Positions 45,788 to 54,532 of a stretch of DNA of 54,775 bases are shown here, piece by piece (the stretch's first letter is position 1; each line of letters begins with the position of its first letter). This stretch comes from Desulfogranum japonicum DSM 18378. GTDB lineage: Bacteria; Desulfobacterota; Desulfobulbia; Desulfobulbales; Desulfobulbaceae. The position numbers and the translations under genes were made by a program. The DNA lies in NCBI RefSeq assembly GCF_000429945.1, contig NZ_AUCV01000042.1:1-54775 (forward strand), given 5' to 3'. The notes beneath the pieces were generated by a model. That model did no database searches. It was not told the origin of the DNA and saw nothing but the letters and a program-made list of their open reading frames with translations.

Positions 45788-46615
45788 ATGGAACAAAAAA
45801 AAACCAAGAGCAACAGATTGAACCTGGAATCTTTATCAGCCAGACAGCGTGAGATACTGAACCTGGTCAATGAGGTGGGCTTTTCATCCATAGATTCACT
45901 GGCCAGCCAGTTTGACGTTACCCCTCAGACCATACGGCGGGATATTAATCGATTGTGCAGCAACAAACTCCTTCAACGACACCATGGGGGAGCAAGCAGA
46001 ACCTCCAGTGTGGAAAATGTCGATTACAACACCAGGCAGACCATTTTAAACCAGGAAAAAAAACGTATTGCAGAGATGGTTGCTCAACAAATTCCTGACC
46101 GGGCATCGTTGTTCATAAATCTGGGCACAACAACCGAAGAGGTTGCCAAGGTCCTTTCTCAGCACAAACGGCTGAAAGTTATAACCAACAATCTGAATGT
46201 TGCTGTTACCATGAGCCAGAATGAGGATTGTGAGGTCATAGTTGCAGGCGGCATGGTGCGCCATCGAGATCAAGGCGTTACAGGGGAAGCAACTGTGGAG
46301 TTTATCCGCCAGTTCAAGGTCGACTACGGTATTATTGGCGTTTCCGGTATTGATGAAGATGGTACCCTGATGGATTACGACTATCATGAAGTACGCGTTG
46401 CCCGGGAGATTATCAACAACTCAAGAAGCGTCTTTCTGGTAACAGATCACACAAAATTTACCAGAAATGCGATGGTACGCATCGCAGATATGTCTGAGAT
46501 AGATGCGATATTCACGGATAAAAATCCGCCCATGCACTTCAGAGAACTTCTGAAAAGCAAAGAAGTGGCGCTTTATGTCGCAGAAAAAAATGAAAAAATC
46601 AGCTCTGAGCCGTAA
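45788..46615 (+). CDS. glpR: DeoR-family regulator, probable glycerol-3-P repressor
   Basis: This 275-residue protein has a DeoR-type helix-turn-helix at the N-terminus: LSARQREILNLVNEVGFSSI, then LASQFDVTPQTIRRDINRLC and HHGGASR. The effector domain carries INLGTTTEEVAKVLSQ, VITNNLNVAVTMSQ, EVIVAGGMVRHRDQGVTGE and FLVTDHTKF, which match GlpR. It faces the glpDFK operon and is followed by a family B repeat. It presumably represses the locus until glycerol-3-phosphate binds. Confidence 0.92.
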   Translation: MEQKKTKSNRLNLESLSARQREILNLVNEVGFSSIDSLASQFDVTPQTIRRDINRLCSNKLLQRHHGGASRTSSVENVDYNTRQTILNQEKKRIAEMVAQQIPDRASLFINLGTTTEEVAKVLSQHKRLKVITNNLNVAVTMSQNEDCEVIVAGGMVRHRDQGVTGEATVEFIRQFKVDYGIIGVSGIDEDGTLMDYDYHEVRVAREIINNSRSVFLVTDHTKFTRNAMVRIADMSEIDAIFTDKNPPMHFRELLKSKEVALYVAEKNEKISSEP

Positions 46616-46697
46616 TTGTTTACAGGTGCTTCTGATTTGGATAAAAGCGTTTTTCCATAGGTAAACGACCAAATGGAAACTCTATGGAGGATCTGTG
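46616..46697. repeat. dispersed repeat family B, copy 3
   Basis: This repeat fills the gap after glpR. It begins just after the glpR stop codon (ttgtttacaggtgcttctga) and ends ggaggatctgtgacc. It aligns with copy 2 block by block. The GGAGG at 46686-46690 is part of the repeat; it imitates a ribosome-binding site for GTG 46695. Confidence 0.55.
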
Positions 46698-46760
46698 ACC
46701 AGATACTATTATGCAGTTTTGCTTGGGCAATGCCAGTTCCATCTCACCTTTACAGACAGC

Positions 46761-49424
46761 ATGAAGCTCATTTCTCTCGGTAAACGCGTTCTATTCTTCT
46801 TCCTGCTTAGCCCCTCTTTTCTCTTTGCAGCCGAAGATATGGAAACCATAACCTATAAATTAAGCCAGTCCAGTGGCTCCTACCAATTCTGGACCACACC
46901 ACCCACTGAACGGGTCTTTAAAGATGACCAGGTTCCCACGGCTACGGGTTCTGGCATCAAGATCTATGCCGCCCGCAATGAATATGAACCCTTTCAGCTG
47001 GTAATCCAACCCCAGACCTCGGGGAATGTCTCGGTATCCATGGGAAGTTTCGGAGCCGGCATCACCACCGAGATCTATCAGGTCAAGTACGTCCCCGTTA
47101 CCCAGGTCAGTGATAACCTGGGCCGCACGGGCGATTACCCCGACCCCCTCTGGCCGCTTGAAAACAACACCTCAATAGCACTGAGCGCCGGAGAAAACAC
47201 CTCCCTTTGGCTAACTGTCCATGTGCCAATTTCTACCCCAGATGGCGACTACAGCACCAATATCCAGGTCGACGGTATTGCCATCCCTGTCAACCTGCAT
47301 GTTTTCAACTTTGCCATTCCCACTGAGCTGCACGTCAAATCACAGATGAACTTTTCCCACGAAACCATCCTCAATGCCTATGGCGTAGGCGGAACAGGGA
47401 CGGCCTATTGGAGCTATGTAGACAAGATAAAGGAATTTTTCATTGATCACCGCCTGACACCGAAGAGCGTTCTTTGGTCCGGAGGCCTTACCAGCAGCGG
47501 TGGAGCTTCCTATCTTAACTACAACTGCGACACTCATACCATTACCGATCCCTACGGTATCTGGGGCTTTGTAGAACCCTCGGCACGATACCTTGACGGC
47601 ACCGGAATGATGAACGGCACCTTTACCCAGCCCTTTAACGGTGGCCAGGGATTTCCCTCCTTTATGGGAATCACCTTTCAAAACAATGATGCCTCCGCAG
47701 ACCAGCGTCCATCAAACTTCTGCGGACACATCCGCAGCACCGATGACTGGTACCAGAATGACAATCCGAGCAGTGCCTATAACACAGCCTGGTTTCAGTA
47801 CATGACCGCCACCCAACAATACCTGCAGTCCCTGGGATACCTGGACAAGGCCTACTATTATTTTGCCAATGAGCCCCAGAATCAGGCTGGCTATGACGCA
47901 GTCGCCTGGTATTCACGTTACCTTAAAGAGGCGGCCCCCAACCTTAAACTCATGGTTTCTGAAAATCCCAGGCCGGAAATCTACAACAGCACCGACTATG
48001 TCAGCGATGGACAGATAGACATCTGGCTTCCGGTCCTCAACGAGTACGATCCTAACGTTTCCCAGGTCAGGGAACGGGACCACGGTGAGGAGAGCTGGAT
48101 TTACTTTCTCCACGGCACCAGGCCTCCCTACTTCAACCCCATCACCCTGGACCACCCCGGCATCGAGAGCAAACTCACAGGCTGGTTTCTCTGGAAATAC
48201 CGTATCCGCGGCATCGCTTATTACTCTCTCAATAACTGGAGCACGAATCCCTGGGCCGACCCGCTCTACTCGGATCACAATGGTGACCGCTTCATGCTCT
48301 ATCCGCCCAGCGAAAACAACGCAGCCATCATCTATGGCGCCAATAATCACCGTTTTGTCCCCTCCATCCGCTTTGAATTAATGCGCGACAGCCTGGAGGA
48401 CTACGAATATCTCTATGTGCTCAACGGAAACAGTGGCCCTGAAATAGACGTCGAAAGTACGGCCGATCAGCAGGCGGACAAGATCGTCAGCAGCCTGACC
48501 ACCTATACCCGTGATGGCGAGTTTATGTACAACCTGCGCCGACTCATCGGCCTGAAAAACGGTGGAGAAATCAGTGCGATCCCCGATATCACCCCACCTT
48601 CCTCCCACCCACGGACAGAAGGGCAGCCGGGAAACTATTATATCAACTTTCAGAATCCGGTAGGCCCGCCAACAGCCATTCCCTTGACTGTCGATGGTCA
48701 TGAGTACCTGAAAATCGGCTGGAACAACTACGATAAGACCCTGGGATACGGCTGGTACGGCGACATGGCCCATGTGATGTATCAATACCTGACAAGCGGT
48801 CCCAACGAATTGCAGAAAAGTATCCTCTTTGATGACTGGGGACGGCTCAAGACTTTTGAGTTCGACCTCCCCAACGGCACCTATGAAGTGACGGTATCTG
48901 TCGGCTGGCAGGGAAAAATTTACCCTCGCAACATGATCGAAATCGAGGGTGTCAGCTTTGTTGACGACGAAGCCAGCAGTCCCTACCTGGTCCGCACCAG
49001 AACCGTTCAAGTCAGCGACAAGAAACTTACTATGAATATGGGGATCTTTGATGAGTACACCATGCTTAATTACCTCAATATCGAGGCCAGTGGACAGAGC
49101 AGTGGTGATCCGGTGGCTCAGTTCTATACCAATGCACGCCAGGGAACAGCCCCATGCACCCTCACCTTTTATGACAGCTCACTGAACAGTCCGATCTCCT
49201 GGCAATGGGATTTCGACAATAACGGTACCGTTGATGCGACCAGCCGCAATCCCAGCCACACCTACTCCACTCCGGGATCATACACTGTGCGACTGAGAGT
49301 TACCGGGGCAAATGGAGGCAGTGACGAAGTCGTCAGAACAAACTATATCGAGGTGCAGGAAAAAAATTTCAGCAGCACAAAAATCCAATGGCTGCTTTTT
49401 ATGCCCGCATTCCTGAAGCAATAG
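46761..49424 (+). CDS. secreted DUF4091/GH123-like protein with PKD domain
   Basis: The ATG at 46761 gives 887 residues with a clean signal peptide (KLISLGKRVLFFFLLSPSFLFAA). An N-terminal beta-rich domain (EYEPFQLVIQPQTSGNVSVS) is followed by a DUF4091/GH123-like TIM-barrel region: YYYFANEPQNQAGYDAVAWY, DIWLPVLNEYDP, LTGWFLWKYRIRGIAYYSLN and IRFELMRDSLEDYEYLYVL. A C-terminal PKD domain is seen as TLTFYDSSLNSPISWQWDFD and SHTYSTPGSYTVRLRV. The frame extends to a GTG at 46695 inside a repeat and lacks support. By eye the gene is richer in G and C than its neighbours. A glycan-degrading role is likely; the substrate is unknown. Confidence 0.85.
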   Translation: MKLISLGKRVLFFFLLSPSFLFAAEDMETITYKLSQSSGSYQFWTTPPTERVFKDDQVPTATGSGIKIYAARNEYEPFQLVIQPQTSGNVSVSMGSFGAGITTEIYQVKYVPVTQVSDNLGRTGDYPDPLWPLENNTSIALSAGENTSLWLTVHVPISTPDGDYSTNIQVDGIAIPVNLHVFNFAIPTELHVKSQMNFSHETILNAYGVGGTGTAYWSYVDKIKEFFIDHRLTPKSVLWSGGLTSSGGASYLNYNCDTHTITDPYGIWGFVEPSARYLDGTGMMNGTFTQPFNGGQGFPSFMGITFQNNDASADQRPSNFCGHIRSTDDWYQNDNPSSAYNTAWFQYMTATQQYLQSLGYLDKAYYYFANEPQNQAGYDAVAWYSRYLKEAAPNLKLMVSENPRPEIYNSTDYVSDGQIDIWLPVLNEYDPNVSQVRERDHGEESWIYFLHGTRPPYFNPITLDHPGIESKLTGWFLWKYRIRGIAYYSLNNWSTNPWADPLYSDHNGDRFMLYPPSENNAAIIYGANNHRFVPSIRFELMRDSLEDYEYLYVLNGNSGPEIDVESTADQQADKIVSSLTTYTRDGEFMYNLRRLIGLKNGGEISAIPDITPPSSHPRTEGQPGNYYINFQNPVGPPTAIPLTVDGHEYLKIGWNNYDKTLGYGWYGDMAHVMYQYLTSGPNELQKSILFDDWGRLKTFEFDLPNGTYEVTVSVGWQGKIYPRNMIEIEGVSFVDDEASSPYLVRTRTVQVSDKKLTMNMGIFDEYTMLNYLNIEASGQSSGDPVAQFYTNARQGTAPCTLTFYDSSLNSPISWQWDFDNNGTVDATSRNPSHTYSTPGSYTVRLRVTGANGGSDEVVRTNYIEVQEKNFSSTKIQWLLFMPAFLKQ

Positions 49425-49732
49425 TCGGGTGGCGTGGGGGAGGATCTCTTTCCACGCCCGTCCCCTTAGTAACAGCCTGCTCATAGTAAATGATCACGGG
49501 GGTTAACAACACAAATATAGGGAAAAAACTCTCTCCAGCAGACTCCTAGCCAAGATCGTCGAGCGGATTAAGATCCTACCTGTTAAATCTACAAAGCCCA
49601 ACGAACCATAGCAGCAAATGCTGCTTTATCCCATGTTGGATTAGCTATATAATTCTAATATAGCTATTAACATTTGAGTTTCCCCATCTGTACCAGTTTT
49701 AGGTACCTGTTATTCTACTAATAAGGTTGAAC
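49425..49732. other. intergenic region before the sensor kinase
   Basis: This 308-bp gap carries family C repeat copy 2 (49486-49519). The rest shows no gene. No terminator for the DUF4091 gene was recognised; GGGTGGCGTGGGGGAGG after the stop is GC-rich but not a hairpin with a T-tract. Confidence 0.35.
49486..49519. repeat. short repeat family C, copy 2
   Basis: gtaaatgatcacggggg and gttaacaacacaaatat match 23909-23940 with about five differences and two extra G. The function is unknown. Confidence 0.35.
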
Positions 49733-52198
49733 ATGACAGAAACGGGTTCTAATTCACATACCCTTCATGACAGGATAGAACGTACTGCGACCAATCAAGC
49801 TTTTTTTTCCGAGAAACTGTTTCGGTACTTCATCAAGCATTGCCCAAGTGCTGCTGCAATTTATGATCGGAACATGGTTTGTCTTGCCTGCAGCGATCGC
49901 TATCTGCAGGACTATGAGGTTTCTGAGGAACAGGTCATCGGGAAAAAACACTATGAAGTTTTTCCAGAAATGCCCCAGAAATGGCGTGATATACATAAGC
50001 GGGTTTTGCGCGGAGCTGTTGAAAAAAATGATACAGATTGTTTTGTACGGCTTGATGGATCCGTCTGTCATACGAGTTGGGAATGCCGACCGTGGTACGA
50101 TGCAGAGGGGAAAATCGGTGGAATAATTCTCTATTCAGACGTAATCACCGATCAGGTGCGTATCCTCCAGGAAGCGAAGGCACAAGCAGAACAGGATAAG
50201 AAACAGCTAGAAGCTGTACTTTCCAACATGGATAGTGGGGTGGTCGTGTTTGACATGGAGGGTAGCGTCATCCTTGCGAACAATGCGCTGGCAAGCATTC
50301 TTGAATATAAGGACAAGTCTGAACTCCCCTTGAACATCGGCTTTTTCGAGCACCTCTACCGCCGCTTTTCCTATCCCGAAAGAAAAGAAATCCCGCTTGA
50401 TGAATGGCCACTGAAGCGGTTGTATCGCGGCGAAACGGTGGACCACGAAAAATTCGTTGTTTCACACCTTGAAACGAAAAGGGAACGGATTGTCGAATAC
50501 TTCGGAACCCCTGTCTGCAATGCAAATGGAGACCCGGAACTCCAATTGCTAATATTGACAGACATCACAGAACGCCAGCAAGCTGAAGAAGAACTACGAG
50601 CAACCAAAGAGTTTGCTGAGCAGGAACAGGCCAAGTGGCTGGCTATACTCGACCACATAAGCAATGGCGTTACCGTTTACGATACTTCTGCAAACAGGAT
50701 TTATGCAAATAGAGCTTCAGCCATGAACTATAAGTTTGACCACAAGGAGGAAAAATTTCTTAACTGGCAATTTATCGTAAACAATTATGCTATACAGACC
50801 TATCCAGACCGCAAAGACCTGAAGAGCGATGAATGGCCTACCCTCAGAGTACTGCGAGGCGAACATCTGAATGGGGAAATCTTCTGCTTTAGAAGGTTAG
50901 GCTTTGATTTTGAGCATATATTGAAGATATTCGGTGTCCCAATCTACAATGCACAAGGTGACGTGGTATTAGCTGTGCTTGCCTCCCATGACATTACCGA
51001 AGAAGTAGAACGTGAAAAGCAGGATAAACTCATGCAAGAGCGCATGGCGCAGACACAACGCCTGGAAAGCCTGGGAGTACTGGCCGGTGGTATTGCCCAC
51101 GACTTCAACAACCTGCTCATGGGCATTCTTGGTCATGCCGACCTCGCTTTGCTGAAGCTTTCTCAGCCATCATCAGTGGCAATAAACCTGGAAAATATCA
51201 AGACCGCTACTTTGCAGGCTGCGGATCTTTGCACGCAGTTACTGGCTTATTCCGGCCAAGGAAAGATAGAGGAGAAAGAGTTTTCCATGAGCAAGCTGAT
51301 CAGTGAAATGACCCAGATGCTCAAGACCTCTATTTCTAAAAACTGCCTTCTTAACCTGAACCTGGAAGAGCAGCTTCCTTTGACGGTCGGCGATCCCTCT
51401 CAGATGAGACAGATCGTGATGAATTTCGTTATTAATGCCTCCGAATCCATCGGTGACCGTGAAGGGACCATCAATATCTCGACAGGTAGTATGTATTGCT
51501 CGCAGGAGTATTTTTCAGATAATTTTTTGATCAAACCGTTGAATGCAGGCCCTTATGTTATGTTGACGGTATCTGACAATGGTCCCGGCATGGACAGAGA
51601 GACGCTCGGGCGTATTTTTGATCCTTTCTTTACCACCAAATTTACTGGTCGTGGACTCGGGCTGTCGGCTGTTCTTGGCATAATTCAATCCCATGACGGT
51701 GGGCTCGGAGTCTATAGCGAGCCCAACGTAGGGACAACTTTTAAAGTGTTCCTTCCTGCGGTACATAGCACTTCGACAGAGAGTCCCGCTCGAGTTGAAG
51801 GGATCGGAGCCAACAAAGAACATCTTGCCGGGAAGGTACTATTGGTCGATGACGAAGAATTGGTTCTCGAAGTATGCACGGAGCAACTGGAGCTGCTCGG
51901 TCTTGAAGCTCTGACGGCCAGGAATGGGCAAGAAGGCGTTGAGGTTTACCGGGAAAAACAAGACGAAATCGACCTGGTTATTCTCGATCTGACCATGCCG
52001 AAAATGGGAGGCGAAGAAACATTCCGAATCCTCCGTCAATTGAATCCGGAAATAAAGGTAGTGTTGGCCAGCGGCTATGCGGAGGAGGAAATGACCAAGC
52101 GATTCGCTGAAGAAAAACCCTCTGGCTACCTGCGTAAACCCTATACTTTCAAGGAACTCTCCAGTGTGTTGTTCGGCTTGTTACCTGAACAACATTGA
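49733..52198 (+). CDS. hybrid PAS sensor histidine kinase with receiver domain
   Basis: ATG 49733 with AAGG upstream gives 821 residues. There is no membrane segment, so it is cytoplasmic. Three PAS-like domains lie at about 25-140, 165-290 and 305-430 (FIKHCPSAAAIYDRNMVCLA; AVLSNMDSGVVVFDMEGSVI; AILDHISNGVTVYDTSANRI). The kinase core has the H-box GGIAHDFNNLLMGILGHADL (about 460-480), the N-box QIVMNFVINASESI, the G1 DNGPGMDRE and G2 GRGLGLSAVLGII boxes. A C-terminal receiver has VLLVDDEELV, phosphoryl Asp in LVILDLTMPKMGG, and YLRKPYTFKEL. No separate output regulator lies beside it. The signal is unknown. Confidence 0.93.
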   Translation: MTETGSNSHTLHDRIERTATNQAFFSEKLFRYFIKHCPSAAAIYDRNMVCLACSDRYLQDYEVSEEQVIGKKHYEVFPEMPQKWRDIHKRVLRGAVEKNDTDCFVRLDGSVCHTSWECRPWYDAEGKIGGIILYSDVITDQVRILQEAKAQAEQDKKQLEAVLSNMDSGVVVFDMEGSVILANNALASILEYKDKSELPLNIGFFEHLYRRFSYPERKEIPLDEWPLKRLYRGETVDHEKFVVSHLETKRERIVEYFGTPVCNANGDPELQLLILTDITERQQAEEELRATKEFAEQEQAKWLAILDHISNGVTVYDTSANRIYANRASAMNYKFDHKEEKFLNWQFIVNNYAIQTYPDRKDLKSDEWPTLRVLRGEHLNGEIFCFRRLGFDFEHILKIFGVPIYNAQGDVVLAVLASHDITEEVEREKQDKLMQERMAQTQRLESLGVLAGGIAHDFNNLLMGILGHADLALLKLSQPSSVAINLENIKTATLQAADLCTQLLAYSGQGKIEEKEFSMSKLISEMTQMLKTSISKNCLLNLNLEEQLPLTVGDPSQMRQIVMNFVINASESIGDREGTINISTGSMYCSQEYFSDNFLIKPLNAGPYVMLTVSDNGPGMDRETLGRIFDPFFTTKFTGRGLGLSAVLGIIQSHDGGLGVYSEPNVGTTFKVFLPAVHSTSTESPARVEGIGANKEHLAGKVLLVDDEELVLEVCTEQLELLGLEALTARNGQEGVEVYREKQDEIDLVILDLTMPKMGGEETFRILRQLNPEIKVVLASGYAEEEMTKRFAEEKPSGYLRKPYTFKELSSVLFGLLPEQH

Positions 52199-52553
52199 TA
52201 GGGCTTCAATTCTTCTTGTCCCAGGGGCGACTGCATTACTTGTTGGTTTTAAGTGTGATACTATATCACAGTTTGGGAGGAGAACCAGCCTTCTCTTCTT
52301 ACCTTACCTGTACTCAGGCATCCTCCAGACCATCACTCACGAGATCGCCCTTGCCTTCGACTAGTAATTATGTTTCTGTAATGAAGCAGAAACAGGATTC
52401 ACATACAGGGGACTTGCACCCCATACGATCACGCCCATGACGGGAGTACACCGGACAGACCAAGCAGTCGTAAACTTGCCGCTGGCTTGTTCGCGCCGGT
52501 TATCCGCGTGGTTAACTTTAAAGAAACAACACGCCCATACAGAGTTCGAATCC

Positions 52554-53132
52554 ATGATGTACCGGGAAGTCCTAAGCGGCATGGCCATAGCGTTGACGTT
52601 TGTTGGCTTCGTTCCGTATACCCGAGCCATCCAACAAAAAAGGACTAGGCCACATGTCTTCTCATGGATCATATGGGGGACGACAACCTTCATAGCTTTC
52701 CTGGCACAACTCAATGGTGGTGGTGGAATTGGTGCCTGGCCGATTGGCATCTCCGGACTTATCACCATGTACATTGCTTGGCTAGCGTACGCCCAAAAAG
52801 CTGATAGCAGCATCACATGGCATGACAGGTGCTTTTTCCTCGCGGCCATGAGTTCACTGCCTGTATGGTATTTCACCACAGACCCGCTATGGGCTGTGGT
52901 TGTCCTTACTTCTGTGGACGTCATCGGCTTCGGCCCTACACTACGAAAAGCCTATGCATTGCCTTTTGAGGAGAGTTTGACGTTCTTCATCATCTTTGCG
53001 ACGCGTAATCTCGTTGCAGTAGCGGCATTGGAGCAGTATTCGCTCACGACAGTTTTGTTTCCGGCTGCCACAGGTATTGCGTGCTTGGCGCTTATTACGA
53101 TGGTGCAACTTCGGCGTCATGCCCTATCGTGA
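52554..53132 (+). CDS. multi-pass membrane protein, PQ-loop-like
   Basis: The likely start is ATG 52554 (or 52557), giving 192 residues with about seven hydrophobic segments. The start GMAIALTFVGFVPYTRAIQQ, followed by RPHVFSWIIWGTTTFIAFL, resembles the Pro-containing helix of PQ-loop/SemiSWEET transporters. Family knowledge would suggest a small-molecule transporter, but I cannot name a substrate. The open frame extends 39 codons upstream without family features. The stop codon lies seven bases before family A repeat copy 3. Confidence 0.65.
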   Translation: MMYREVLSGMAIALTFVGFVPYTRAIQQKRTRPHVFSWIIWGTTTFIAFLAQLNGGGGIGAWPIGISGLITMYIAWLAYAQKADSSITWHDRCFFLAAMSSLPVWYFTTDPLWAVVVLTSVDVIGFGPTLRKAYALPFEESLTFFIIFATRNLVAVAALEQYSLTTVLFPAATGIACLALITMVQLRRHALS

Positions 53133-53138
53133 TGTTAG

Positions 53139-53299
53139 GGTCAGGGAAAACATAAATTATCCAATCTTGCTTGTCTCTCAACTCGGTAACGTAGTAGCGT
53201 CAATGGCTCAATACGGCCAGTATGGAACCATTGACGCTACGACGTTACCAAACCGATATCCTACACAATTTTTGGATATTTATTCTTTTCCGCGCCCCT
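53139..53299. repeat. 161-bp palindromic repeat family A, copy 3
   Basis: Same orientation as copy 1 and the same length. The palindrome arms are GGTAACGTAGTAGCGTCAAT and ATTGACGCTACGACGTTACC. Compared with the other copies, both arms carry the change TCGCG to TAGCG, which keeps the pairing. It begins six bases after the stop of the membrane-protein gene. Confidence 0.85.
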
Positions 53300-53561
53300 T
53301 AAGGAGGCTGTTGAAGAATTACTCTTTTTTCTCAGACTTACGGCATTATCAGGCAATCAAGCACAGCCATATAGTTGATATTGCGAGGTGGATATTGGCC
53401 ATATGTATACAGGCAATATGCAAATCCATACCCTTCTTATCAGAATGGGCCTTACAGAGTGCTTGAGCCGTAGCCTGGAAAACTCGTTTGTACGGTTCAG
53501 AGGGAATGAGGTCGAAGATCTCGGATCTACCAGGTCTTCGCGACACCTAAGAGAGATAACT
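53300..53561. other. mobile-element debris before the NIPSNAP gene
   Basis: The start of this stretch, GAGGCTGTTGAAGAATTACT, resembles the common terminal sequence of IS4/IS1182-type elements. No transposase can be read. A group II intron domain V-like segment lies at 53464-53497. Both suggest remnants of mobile DNA. Confidence 0.3.
53464..53497 (+). ncRNA. group II intron domain V-like remnant
   Basis: The 34-nt segment has outer strands GAGCCGTA and TACGGTTC, which form an eight-pair helix with the characteristic G-U pair, and a GAAA near the tip. These features match domain V, the catalytic hairpin of group II introns, in length and outer sequence. The inner helix is poor. No reverse transcriptase is present upstream, so this would be a 3' relic. 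Confidence 0.35.
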
Positions 53562-53867
53562 ATGGTCACCTGTTATTTAAAATATGTAATTGATCCTTAT
53601 AAAGTAGCTGAATTTGAAAAATACGCCAAAATGTGGATTCCACTAGTGAACAGAATGGGAGGCAACCATCATGGATATTTTCTTCCCCATGAGGGTGCAA
53701 ACAATATTGCCGTTGCTCTTTTCAGCTTCCCTAGTCTATCTGCCTATGAAAAATACCGGGAAGAAATGTCTACTGACCTAGAGTGTCAGGAAGCTTTCAA
53801 ATATGCAGAGCACACCCGGTGTGTAGTCAGCTATGAACGTAGTTTTATGAAGCCGATTTTTGAATAA
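53562..53867 (+). CDS. NIPSNAP-like family protein
   Basis: ATG 53562 gives 101 residues. The pattern VTCYLKYVIDPYKVAEFEKY, WIPLVNRMGGNHHGYFLP and ALFSFPSLSAYEKYREEM is that of the NIPSNAP dimeric ferredoxin-like fold, with a His-rich turn GGNHHGYF. The biochemical role of bacterial NIPSNAP proteins is not settled. It is followed after 79 bp by an acetyltransferase gene on the same strand. The frame is open to 53388, but the added part lies in mobile-element debris. Confidence 0.82.
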   Translation: MVTCYLKYVIDPYKVAEFEKYAKMWIPLVNRMGGNHHGYFLPHEGANNIAVALFSFPSLSAYEKYREEMSTDLECQEAFKYAEHTRCVVSYERSFMKPIFE

Positions 53868-53946
53868 ATCTCAATCAAGATAACCATTAGGTGGCTTGGA
53901 CGCTGGTTCCTCGCATTCCACACCCAAAACGTTGACTGTAAATGGT

Positions 53947-54435
53947 ATGAAAATACGTCGATACAGAAAAGGGGAAGAGCAGACGCTTTGGTCACTGCTG
54001 TATAAGACCGTCCATAAAGTAAATAGTAAGGACTACACCCAAGCGCAAGTAGAAGCCTGGGCTCCATCCCAATGGAATCTTCCCAACTGGATAAAGCGCC
54101 TGAACAAAACCAATCCTTTTGTGGCAGAAAAAGACAATCAAATAATCGGATTTGCAGAACTCGAGTCAAACGGCCACATCGACTGTTTTTACTGTGCCCA
54201 TGATTGGCAAAGAAAAGGTGTTGGCAGCTCTCTATTGCAAGCCATTGAGCATGAGGCTATTCAACTGGGTATCTCACACTTATTTGCCGAGGCCAGTCTT
54301 GCAGCAAGAGGTTTTTTCGAGAAAAAAGGGTTTTCGGTAGAAGTTGAGCAAACAGTGTCACTCCGCGGCGAGCAATTTACCAACTACGCTGTATCAAAAC
54401 GCATCAGCAGCTATCGGGACAGAAACGAGTTATGA
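53947..54435 (+). CDS. GNAT family N-acetyltransferase
   Basis: The likely start is ATG 53947, giving 162 residues; the frame opens further upstream at a TTG. The acetyl-CoA motif is CFYCAHDWQRKGVGSSLLQA (about residues 80-99) and the rest of the fold is seen as HLFAEASLAARGFFEKKGFS. The ending YAVSKRI is like the YafP/PhnO branch. The substrate is unknown. It lies between the NIPSNAP gene and an IS256 insertion. Confidence 0.88.
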   Translation: MKIRRYRKGEEQTLWSLLYKTVHKVNSKDYTQAQVEAWAPSQWNLPNWIKRLNKTNPFVAEKDNQIIGFAELESNGHIDCFYCAHDWQRKGVGSSLLQAIEHEAIQLGISHLFAEASLAARGFFEKKGFSVEVEQTVSLRGEQFTNYAVSKRISSYRDRNEL

Positions 54436-54470
54436 TCGAAAGTGGTGTTTGAGGAAGACATAAAAAATAA

Positions 54471-54532
54471 ATGACGTATCCTGTTGGGACCAATCCGCCA
54501 AGAACAATTCCAACACAAAAAGGATACGTCAT
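54471..54532 (+). promoter_or_regulatory. hairpin covering the transposase start codon
   Basis: ATGACGTATCC (54471-54481) pairs perfectly with GGATACGTCAT (54522-54532). The right arm contains the Shine-Dalgarno AGGA region and the AT of the transposase ATG. Transcripts that come from outside would include both arms and hide the start site; shorter internal transcripts would not. Confidence 0.55.

Noticed and set aside
52361-52924. Minus-strand 187-codon frame
   Set aside because: Antisense to a gene with seven hydrophobic segments and a PQ-loop-like pattern, which is the more plausible coding strand.
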